Of a stretch of 13,318 nt of DNA, positions 7,377 to 13,318 are shown piece after piece (the first letter of the stretch is position 1; each line of letters opens with the position of its first letter). This DNA comes from Bacteriovoracaceae bacterium UBA7317 (GTDB lineage Bacteria; Bdellovibrionota; Bacteriovoracia; Bacteriovoracales; Bacteriovoracaceae), in contig DKQD01000076.1 in the NCBI GenBank assembly GCA_002474345.1, positions 1-13,318 of the forward strand, given 5' to 3'. Under the pieces are notes generated by a model. That model did no database searches, was not told the DNA's origin, and was given only the letters and a program-made list of their open reading frames with translations. A program made the translations under genes and the position numbers.

Positions 7377-9326
7377 ACCTTTCCCGAACTCAGAATTAAC
7401 ACTAATTTCAGCTTCATTTTCCTCGACCATCTTTTTTACATTATATAAGCCTATTCCATATCCTTCTGGACTTTCTCCGCTTTCGCTAACACGTCCTTTT
7501 TTCTCAAAAATAACATTTAACTTTTCATCTTTAATACCTATTCCATTATCTTCTATATCAATTAAAATATAATCCTTATCCTGAGAGGACCTTATTTTAA
7601 TTATAGGTGGAACATCTGTTTTTGAATACTTCAGTGAATTACTGATAATATTTGCAAATATTTGAATTGTTGAAATTTGATTACAAATAAAATCCTCGAC
7701 CATTAAATCTAACTCAATCTTGGCATTTTTTTGTTGAATTTTTATCTCAAGTTGATCAAGTGCCAAATTTAAAATTTTTAAAATTTTATACTTTTTTAAA
7801 TCCACCTTATCGACAGTAAAATTTATAAGAATATTGTTAATAATTGATATAGATTTCTCTAATGAATTTTTTATCTTACTTATAATCTCTTTTGTCTTAG
7901 AAAAATTCTCAGTATACATATGTTCGTAAAGCTCTATATGAGTTATCGCGACACCTATGGGATTTGCCAAATCATGAGCTACAGCAAAGTCATATTCTTT
8001 TAAACGCTCATTTTTTTCTGCCAATTCTTTAGTTCTTTCCCTTACTTGTTCTTCCAATTTAGTTGCGAAACTTGTCATAACTCTTCTTGCCTCAATTTCC
8101 CTTTCAAGGGCCTCCTCTTGAAGTCTTTTAAATTTGTCTCCTAAGGCAAAAGCAAGAAAAACAGTTTGAAATAAATTGCCTATTTGAAATCCATGGCTAA
8201 CGATCCAAAAAGGGGGTATTAGACCTACAAGACTTAACGATTGCACTAATCCCCCTAAGGAAAAACCACTGAAGGCCAACAAATAAAATCTCGCTGGTCT
8301 ATATCCTTGATTTAATCTGACTATTCCTGCCAGAATAATAAAACAAAATACAAAAATCACAAAAGAAATAAAAGGAAAGTAAAGTAATCTATAATTACCA
8401 AAAAAAGACAATAGAATAAAAATTAATGAAATATAAATATTAATTTGAAGAATATTATAAATGCGTCTATTTTCTCTCCTATTAATTAGGAGAAATTTTT
8501 TTAAAAACAAATGAATAAATAAAGCTATTAAACCTCCCCTGAGCAAAAATCCTTCATTTTGTAACCAAAACGAATTGGGATAGAGGATTTGAAAAGCTAT
8601 TCCATTGGCAGAAGCGGTGGTCCAAAGAATAGCTGTTATAGTTAGAGAGTAATAAAGATAACTAGAGTCTCTCATAAAAAAATAAGTTATTAGGTTATAA
8701 AAAATCATGATTAAAATAGCGCCATAAAAAAGAGCGTAACCCGTCATTACGTCTTTCTCTTCTAACAAAAAATTTCTTAGTGTAAGTATTTCAAAAGGAA
8801 GAGATAAATCATCTTTACTTTTAATTTTTATATAATAAGTTGATTTTTCTTTAGGACTAATATTAAAGGCAAAACCTCTATAATCTACATCTCTTGTTTT
8901 AAAAGGTCTCCTGTCACCGGTTTTAAATACCTTAAAATTTCCATTATCTATCGAGAAAAAATCAAAATAATCGTGCCAAACGATTTCATTTTTTAAAATC
9001 CAATTTTTCTCTTTTGTTTTATTTGTGATTATTATTTTGACCCAAATTGAAGAAGCTGTTACGCCAAATGAAAGCACCTCTCTATTTGAACGCTTAAATA
9101 ATTTATTATATTCCGGCTTTTTAATATCTTCATAAGTTAGATTATTTGTTTCATCCTCATAAAATAAGAGCGAAGTACCTAAACTAATCTTATCCTTAAT
9201 TGAATTTAAAATAACTTCATCACTAGAGTAAACTTTCGTGACCATTAATAAATAAATAGTTAAAATTATAGAAATTACTCTAAAATAAAAGGCTACCATA
9301 GTGGTATACTTTTCGGATACGATCAA
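7338..9326 (-). CDS. 7TM-DISM sensor histidine kinase
   Basis: Membrane sensor kinase of a two-component system. Order in 662 residues: hydrophobic signal segment (about 11-34); extracytoplasmic 7TMR-DISMED2-like sensor domain (about 38-188), a fold thought to bind small ligands or sugars; seven TM helices (about 195-396); coiled coil (about 397-443); HisKA with H451 in AVAHDLANP; and HATPase with N-box N563, the D-x-G-x-G box at 592-596 (DNGIG) and a GYGIGL box (622-627). All catalytic motifs are intact. No response regulator is present in the window, so its partner is elsewhere. The start shown is TTG with AAGGG five bases upstream. An ATG nine codons in (9299), after GAAAAG, is an equally tenable start and still gives a full signal segment. 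It lies 52 bp downstream of the amidohydrolase with no obvious terminator between. It overlaps the RND 3' end by 39 bp. Confidence 0.92.
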   Translation of the reverse strand: MIVSEKYTTMVAFYFRVISIILTIYLLMVTKVYSSDEVILNSIKDKISLGTSLLFYEDETNNLTYEDIKKPEYNKLFKRSNREVLSFGVTASSIWVKIIITNKTKEKNWILKNEIVWHDYFDFFSIDNGNFKVFKTGDRRPFKTRDVDYRGFAFNISPKEKSTYYIKIKSKDDLSLPFEILTLRNFLLEEKDVMTGYALFYGAILIMIFYNLITYFFMRDSSYLYYSLTITAILWTTASANGIAFQILYPNSFWLQNEGFLLRGGLIALFIHLFLKKFLLINRRENRRIYNILQINIYISLIFILLSFFGNYRLLYFPFISFVIFVFCFIILAGIVRLNQGYRPARFYLLAFSGFSLGGLVQSLSLVGLIPPFWIVSHGFQIGNLFQTVFLAFALGDKFKRLQEEALEREIEARRVMTSFATKLEEQVRERTKELAEKNERLKEYDFAVAHDLANPIGVAITHIELYEHMYTENFSKTKEIISKIKNSLEKSISIINNILINFTVDKVDLKKYKILKILNLALDQLEIKIQQKNAKIELDLMVEDFICNQISTIQIFANIISNSLKYSKTDVPPIIKIRSSQDKDYILIDIEDNGIGIKDEKLNVIFEKKGRVSESGESPEGYGIGLYNVKKMVEENEAEISVNSEFGKGSIFTLKFKKKIF

Positions 9327-9378
9327 CTAAACCCTTAGCTAATCCCTCTTTACAATTTGTTTTTTAAAAAAAATTTGT

Positions 9379-10692
9379 TTAAGAAGGTTTTTTTTCTGAT
9401 TCAAGAACGGATTGAAGGTGAGTTGAGAAAGTTCTTTGTGGAATTCCTTCAGTATGACCTCTGTAGCCCTCACCATCTTTTATAACTTCCAATAAAGTTT
9501 TTGGAGTCTCAAATAGATCTGGAGAAGCAATAACATCCTTACTAAGTATTAAAAGATCGGCCCTTTTCCCTTTTTCAATAGTTCCCGTATCTGTTTGACC
9601 AATTTCTTTTGCACCGAGACCAGTCATTCCATACCAGGAGGTAAGAATAGGCAATTCTTCCTTGCAAAGCGACTCAATTTCTTTGAAATTTCTCCCATGC
9701 ATTTCTGGCATAATGGCATCTGTTCCCGCCAAAATTTTTAAGCCTGCTTTGTGGGCCACTTGGACAGCATTTTTATGATGTTTAAAAACTTCGGCTGCTT
9801 TTTCTTTTACAAAGGGGTCCAGATCTGGAATTTCTTGAAGGTGTTGGATTACCCATGAAGTTGGAGTAACTGTACAGCCTTTACTTGCAGCAAGATTGGC
9901 CATTTCCTCATCCATGTATGATATATGCTGAATGTCTTTTACACCATGCTTAATTGCCATTTGAATTCCTGATCGAGAATGGGCATGGGCCGCAACAGTT
10001 AAACCCCTAGAATGGGCTTCGTCACAAATCGATTCAATTTCCTCACTTGTAAACTCTCTATGCTCTAATTTATCAGACGGGGATGCAACGCCTGGGCTTG
10101 TACAAATTTTTATTAAGTCAGCTCCACAGGCCACAATTTCCCTTACTTTTTTGCGACACTCCCACGGCCCATCAATAACGCTACCAGGCCTCCCTGGAGC
10201 CTCTCTAAAAAGATTAGATAACTCTGCATGACACCTATCTGGTCCTCTAAAATCAGCATGGCCACCAGTCGTTGAAAGCATAGCAATAGCTATTTTTAAC
10301 CTAGGGCCTATCATCATATTGTCATTTATCATTCTTTTAATAAAGTCAGTGGCCCCACCAATATCACGGGCAGTCGTCACACCACCATTAACTAAAGTTG
10401 TGTAAAGAATTTTTTCTACATAAAGAAGTCCAGATTGAGAATTCATTAGATCAATATCTTGCTTTCCAATTCCTGAGATTGTTATGTGAGCATGACAATC
10501 AACTAAACCTGGAGTTACATAATTATCTGAACAGTCAATGAAAGCAAAATCCCTATATCCCCTTTCTTTTTGATGAGGGAGAACATCCTTTATCATCCCT
10601 CCTTCAACTAAAACATCTACATTTTGGTGGATTGAGGAGTTTAATGCAGATTTTCCATCATATAATTTCTTAATATTGCTCAAAATATACAA
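9379..10692 (-). CDS. Metal-dependent amidohydrolase (imidazolonepropionase-like / Xaa-Pro dipeptidase-like)
   Basis: Probable cytoplasmic zinc hydrolase of the amidohydrolase superfamily, acting on C-N bonds such as N-acyl or dipeptide bonds. The 437-residue TIM-barrel protein has the HxH motif at H67/H69 (GLVDCHAH), the likely carboxylated lysine K195 (in DLIKICTSP), metal ligands H236 and H256 with H238 nearby, and the catalytic D325 (AGTDA). KGKRADLLIL (374-383) is the usual C-terminal beta-sandwich signature. The TTGGHADFRG segment (141-150) resembles the Xaa-Pro dipeptidase and carboxypeptidase members. The start is TTG at 10692, seven bases after a clear AAGGA ribosome site. No better ATG fits the conserved N-terminus. 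It has no signal peptide. G+C is visibly higher than in the neighbouring kinase. It probably heads a transcript with that kinase. Substrate unresolved: other options include hydantoinase-like or lactam hydrolases. Confidence 0.9.
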   Translation of the reverse strand: MYILSNIKKLYDGKSALNSSIHQNVDVLVEGGMIKDVLPHQKERGYRDFAFIDCSDNYVTPGLVDCHAHITISGIGKQDIDLMNSQSGLLYVEKILYTTLVNGGVTTARDIGGATDFIKRMINDNMMIGPRLKIAIAMLSTTGGHADFRGPDRCHAELSNLFREAPGRPGSVIDGPWECRKKVREIVACGADLIKICTSPGVASPSDKLEHREFTSEEIESICDEAHSRGLTVAAHAHSRSGIQMAIKHGVKDIQHISYMDEEMANLAASKGCTVTPTSWVIQHLQEIPDLDPFVKEKAAEVFKHHKNAVQVAHKAGLKILAGTDAIMPEMHGRNFKEIESLCKEELPILTSWYGMTGLGAKEIGQTDTGTIEKGKRADLLILSKDVIASPDLFETPKTLLEVIKDGEGYRGHTEGIPQRTFSTHLQSVLESEKKPS

Positions 10693-10839
10693 ACGATAAT
10701 CCTTAGTTTATTCTCTAAATTAAAAATAACCAATCTAAACAAAAAATAAATAAAAGGGAAGATTCTTTGCAGTACTCTTTCCCTTAAAAAAAGACTCTAT
10801 CCATCTCACTGTCGGATTCTTTTAAAAGGAAGTTTAATT
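10693..10839. other. Divergent intergenic region of the amidohydrolase and reductase genes
   Basis: 147 bp with ribosome sites at both ends (AAGGA for the TTG start at 10692, AAGGAAG for the ATG at 10840) and the hairpin at 10754-10785. I could not identify a convincing promoter pair. The best minus-strand candidate would place the transcription start inside the ribosome site. Confidence 0.5.
10754..10785 (-). terminator. Possible hairpin terminator or attenuator in the amidohydrolase/oxidoreductase divergent region
   Basis: AAGGGAA (10754-10760) and TTCCCTT (10779-10785) form a 7-bp stem, extendable by two pairs around one bulged A. Read on the minus strand the hairpin is followed by a T-rich run (TTATTTATTTTTT), as in an intrinsic terminator. 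On the plus strand it is followed by A residues, so it is not a plus-strand terminator. It could stop antisense transcription through the reductase gene, or attenuate the amidohydrolase leader. The stem is short, so confidence is low. Confidence 0.35.
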
Positions 10840-11826
10840 ATGGATAAATTTCAAGCTTTTAGATGCTTTAAAGAAGACAAAAAAATCTATGGGAAACTAA
10901 CCGAAATAACTCTCGAAGATTTGGATAAAGGCGATCTTATCGTTGAAGCCAAATACTCGAGTGTCAATTTTAAAGATGCGTTAGGGGCAACTGGAAAAGG
11001 ACATATTTTTAAAAAATGGCCTATTAATGGGGGCATCGACGTTTCTGGGATAGTCCTTGAATCAAAATCTCCCTCATTTAAAAAAGGTGATTTAGTTCTT
11101 GTAACAGGTTGTGGCCTGGGTGAAGCCCATGATGGAGGCTATTCAAAGTTTGTCCGAATTTCCTCTGAATGGGCGATACCAATCCCAAAAAACCTCTCGT
11201 TAGAGGAGTCCATGATCTTTGGTACTGCTGGATTTACAGCAGGTATTTGCCTCCACAGGATGGAAGTTAATGATCAAACACCAGAGAAGGGGCCGATTGC
11301 AGTGACAGGCGCAAGTGGAGGCGTTGGTAGTTTTGGAGTTATGATGATGGCCAAAAAAGGATATGAAGTGGTTGCTATTTCTGGAAAAGAATCATCCCAT
11401 GACTACCTAAAACAGCTTGGAGCTTCTAAAGTTGTCTCACTCGAAAAGTTAGAATTAGGATCAAGACCTTTAGAAAAAGGAAAGTTTGGTGGGGCCATAG
11501 ACAATCTTGGCGGAGAAGCATTGGCAAAATTGCTGGCCCATATTAGCCCATGGGGGAATGTAGCAAGTGTTGGATTAGCCGCCCACCATGGACTTCAATC
11601 AACTGTTATGCCCTTCATACTAAGAGGAGTCAGTATGCTGGGAATCAGCTCAGCAAATTGCCCCATGGATCTAAGAAAAAAGATTTGGGATAGAATAGCT
11701 TCAGAATTAAAACCAGAAACAATATCTAATATGGTTCATAAAAAAATTAAGCTAGAGGATCTTCCAACAGCATTTGAAGATATTCTTAACCGTAAAGTTC
11801 AAGGTAGAATCATTGTAGAAATCTGA
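10840..11826 (+). CDS. acuI: Zinc-independent MDR oxidoreductase, acrylyl-CoA reductase / YhdH-YhfP quinone oxidoreductase family
   Basis: Medium-chain reductase using NADPH. AcuI/YhdH proteins reduce acryloyl-CoA to propanoyl-CoA, protecting from this toxic intermediate in three-carbon and DMSP-related metabolism. The 328-residue length matches E. coli YhdH closely. Diagnostic segments include SSVNFKDALGATGKG (40-54), GGIDVSG (64-70), GTAGFTAG (128-135), the nucleotide-binding TGASGGVGSFGV (156-167), SGKESSHDYLKQLGAS (181-196) and STVMPFILRGV (254-264). There are no structural or catalytic zinc cysteine sets. Start: AAGGAAG lies eight bases before the ATG. It abuts the convergent methyltransferase with no gap, and its divergent neighbour is the amidohydrolase. 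Assignment to the YhdH/AcuI subfamily is strong. The specific physiological substrate, acryloyl-CoA versus quinone or another enone, is inferred. Confidence 0.9.
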   Translation: MDKFQAFRCFKEDKKIYGKLTEITLEDLDKGDLIVEAKYSSVNFKDALGATGKGHIFKKWPINGGIDVSGIVLESKSPSFKKGDLVLVTGCGLGEAHDGGYSKFVRISSEWAIPIPKNLSLEESMIFGTAGFTAGICLHRMEVNDQTPEKGPIAVTGASGGVGSFGVMMMAKKGYEVVAISGKESSHDYLKQLGASKVVSLEKLELGSRPLEKGKFGGAIDNLGGEALAKLLAHISPWGNVASVGLAAHHGLQSTVMPFILRGVSMLGISSANCPMDLRKKIWDRIASELKPETISNMVHKKIKLEDLPTAFEDILNRKVQGRIIVEI

Positions 11827-12651
11827 TTAGCCCTTTCTAAGAAGCACAAGGTTTTTCTTCTTTCTTAAAATATTGAATAAAGGGGTTTTAAAAACCTGGT
11901 GCCTGAATCCATCCATAAAACCTAAACTATCTTTAATTTTCAACCTGGGCTCGTATTTACAAAACTCTTCCGGAGAAGATGCCCCCCATGTAAAGTTGAC
12001 ATCAAATTGCTCCATAACCGGCATCATCCACTCTTTTTTTATTAAAAAAGGAGACATAAAATCCAAAATAAGAGAGTAATGTGAAAAATATTTATTTAAA
12101 ATTGAAAAAAACTTTTTAATCTTTTCCTCATCGAGATACATTGTTAATCCTTCAATAATGATAATAGGATCATTGACTCCTTTAAAATTTAATGGCCAAG
12201 ACTCATCTAGAATATCAAAGGCGGTCATCTTATTTTCTAAACTCTCCTCAAAAAAAAGCTTCCTCACTTCAATGACTTGGGGAAGATCACAATCAAACCA
12301 TTTTTGAAATTGAAATTTTTCCCTCATTCTTTCAAAGCGCGTGTCAAGACCACAGGCCAGGTTAATAACTGTAGAACCCTCTTCTCTTTCCAGAATCTCT
12401 TTTTTTAGTAAGTAATCAATCCCCTTCGTCCGCAAGATAATTCCTTTTTTTAAAAGAAAAAAAAGATGTGTTTTTTTTATAGGGTCATTTATCAATCTAT
12501 AAATAGTTTCAATATATGAGTCAGAATAGGAAAGACTGGGGTCAATTGATGCTTCGAATTTTGCTTTTAAAGTTAAAAGAAGAGTTTTTGGAACCTTCTC
12601 CAAATGAGTCACATCAACTTTATTTTTATTCTCCGATTTTAACGGTGCCAT
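11827..12651 (-). CDS. Class I SAM-dependent methyltransferase, leucine carboxyl methyltransferase (LCM/TcmP-like) family
   Basis: Likely cytoplasmic O-methyltransferase transferring methyl from SAM to a carboxylate or hydroxyl of an unknown small molecule or peptide. The 274-residue product has the family's SAM motif INLACGLDTR (96-105), an acidic DCDLPQVIEVR stretch (120-130) that would hold the adenosine, and IEGLTMYL (166-173), close to the typical EGVLMYL. Members occur in natural-product clusters and also as stand-alone genes; nothing here identifies a product. The ATG is preceded by AAGAGG with a short 2-nt gap. SD and start sit in the loop of an 11-bp inverted repeat. It begins 43 bp after the ClpP-like stop on the same strand, so likely the same operon, and ends flush with the convergent reductase gene. 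Lys and Glu are abundant. Confidence 0.86.
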   Translation of the reverse strand: MAPLKSENKNKVDVTHLEKVPKTLLLTLKAKFEASIDPSLSYSDSYIETIYRLINDPIKKTHLFFLLKKGIILRTKGIDYLLKKEILEREEGSTVINLACGLDTRFERMREKFQFQKWFDCDLPQVIEVRKLFFEESLENKMTAFDILDESWPLNFKGVNDPIIIIEGLTMYLDEEKIKKFFSILNKYFSHYSLILDFMSPFLIKKEWMMPVMEQFDVNFTWGASSPEEFCKYEPRLKIKDSLGFMDGFRHQVFKTPLFNILRKKKNLVLLRKG

Positions 12652-12670
12652 TACCTCTTAATCGGAGAAT
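12628..12670 (-). promoter_or_regulatory. Perfect 11-bp inverted repeat enclosing the SD and start codon of the methyltransferase
   Basis: ATTCTCCGATT (12628-12638) and AATCGGAGAAT (12660-12670) are exact reverse complements separated by 21 nt. In the minus-strand mRNA they would form an 11-bp stem whose loop contains AAGAGG, the AUG and GGCACC. GGU and ACC could pair further inside the loop. This arrangement can control translation initiation or be an RNA- or DNA-binding protein site. A 10-bp palindrome GTTTATAAAC (12681-12690) lies just upstream in the same intergenic gap. The repeat is seen directly. Its function is inferred. Confidence 0.55.
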
Positions 12671-12694
12671 GCAAAATAAAGTTTATAAACAGAT

Positions 12695-13318
12695 TTAATT
12701 TTTAGAAGAACACTTACTCCAAGAAATATTTTTGTCTTTGTCATTATCAATGATTTGACTAATATGCTTAGCAGTGATGTCCGAACGATCTAACCTTTTC
12801 TCATTAGGGTTTGAATCATACTTTTCTGGAACCGGGTCATCATCAACAATAACATTATGATCAGCTGGCTCCATAATAGGCTTATTCAAAGTGACGTGAG
12901 TCAAAGTAGGAAGATCCATCCTTTTAAATATTTCATCTACAGTCTTTTGGATAAGTGACTCGTCAGTTACTCCATTTAATGTCTTATAGCGAGGTCCTTT
13001 TCTTAAGTTTCCTCTTTTTTTAGGCTCTAAAATTTGATCAACTAAACCTAATTCTTTGACTTCCTCTGCGCTCATGAAAACGTCTCTTGAAGAACGAAGA
13101 AGGCTTTTCCAAAAATCGAGTGGCATTCTTGTATTTTTCGATAAAATTTTAGCAAAAGTATTAGATATCCAATCCAGCTCAGTAGATTCCATTTTTATAT
13201 CTGTTGTAGATCCCGATATCTCTTCTGTTTTAGCAGCATGACACATAAATCTTGTATGGGGTAAACACTGCCTGATATCACCTGCACTAAAAATAATAAA
13301 GCCTGCGCTCATTATAGG
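12695..13318 (-). CDS. ClpP-like serine protease, N-terminus cut by window edge, with long charged C-terminal extension
   Basis: C-terminal part of a ClpP/crotonase-fold serine peptidase. Numbering from the ATG at 13312, Ser2 (in PIMSAGFIIFSAG), His25 (FMCHAAKTE) and Asp77 (SSRDVFMSAEE) align with the ClpP triad, with spacings of 23 and 52 residues close to those of E. coli ClpP (about 25 and 49). SAEEVKELGLVDQIL (81-95) is the conserved ClpP end. The frame continues to the window edge upstream, and the catalytic Ser sits right after this Met, so the ATG is internal and the N-terminal half is missing. After residue 95 about 110 residues follow that ordinary ClpP lacks, rich in Lys, Asp and Asn. 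Probably a ClpP paralogue rather than the housekeeping subunit, or a related protease such as SppA-like or a phage-type ClpP. It is probably cotranscribed with the methyltransferase 43 bp downstream. Confidence 0.8.
   Translation of the reverse strand, partial: PIMSAGFIIFSAGDIRQCLPHTRFMCHAAKTEEISGSTTDIKMESTELDWISNTFAKILSKNTRMPLDFWKSLLRSSRDVFMSAEEVKELGLVDQILEPKKRGNLRKGPRYKTLNGVTDESLIQKTVDEIFKRMDLPTLTHVTLNKPIMEPADHNVIVDDDPVPEKYDSNPNEKRLDRSDITAKHISQIIDNDKDKNISWSKCSSKN

Noticed and set aside
9354..9380. Direct repeat AATTTGTTT around an A/T tract between the amidohydrolase and kinase genes, considered as a terminator or duplication scar
   Set aside because: No G-C-containing stem and very low complexity; expected by chance in such AT-rich DNA.
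11873..12079. Plus-strand open frame of 68 codons
   Set aside because: Antisense to the methyltransferase C-terminal half, with no recognisable protein features.
12516..12698. Plus-strand open frame of 60 codons spanning the methyltransferase start
   Set aside because: Antisense to the methyltransferase 5' end and the hairpin; no ribosome site and unlikely composition.
13056..13241. Plus-strand open frame of 61 codons
   Set aside because: Antisense to the ClpP-like catalytic region, whose motifs clearly fix the coding strand.

Overview
This window comes from a low-G+C bacterial chromosome. By eye roughly one third of bases are G or C, with local values from about 10% to about 50%. The RND inner-membrane pump and the 7TM-DISM sensor kinase suggest a Gram-negative cell. 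The gene mix resembles what I would expect from a Bdellovibrionota/Bacteriovoracia-type or other deltaproteobacterial-grade organism, but that placement is inference from content and composition, not a species call. Nine protein genes are visible. Two of them (the first and the last) run off the window. I see no rRNA, tRNA, CRISPR array, insertion sequence or prophage gene.

Left block (1-3567): the C-terminal part of a flavin-containing monooxygenase (+) ends 4 bp from the end of a large convergent gene (-). That gene encodes an unusual single polypeptide: an N-terminal membrane fatty-acid hydroxylase/sterol-desaturase domain with all the histidine clusters, joined to a complete GH3-type acyl-adenylating, amino-acid-conjugating domain. 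Together they look like a small oxidation-plus-conjugation module for a lipid or other carboxylic acid. This is the most interesting system in the window.

Middle block (3568-9326): a 245-bp divergent intergenic region carries two perfect palindromes (14 and 16 bp) lying on promoter-like elements. It separates the fusion gene from a probable two-gene operon (+) of an unrecognised four-helix membrane protein and a full-length RND transporter, with no adaptor or outer-membrane channel in view. The RND gene overlaps tail-to-tail by 39 bp with a 7TM-DISM sensor histidine kinase (-).

Right block (9379-13318): an amidohydrolase of the imidazolonepropionase/Xaa-Pro dipeptidase-like group (-) lies just upstream of the kinase. 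It is divergent from an AcuI/YhdH-type acrylyl-CoA reductase or quinone oxidoreductase (+). That reductase abuts, with zero spacing, a convergent leucine-carboxyl-methyltransferase-like SAM methyltransferase (-). The methyltransferase lies downstream of the C-terminal part of a ClpP-like serine protease that has an approximately 100-residue charged C-terminal extension. The methyltransferase start codon and Shine-Dalgarno lie in the loop of a perfect 11-bp inverted repeat, which suggests translational or operator control. Coding density is very high; the only sizeable non-coding stretches are 3568-3812 and 10693-10839.
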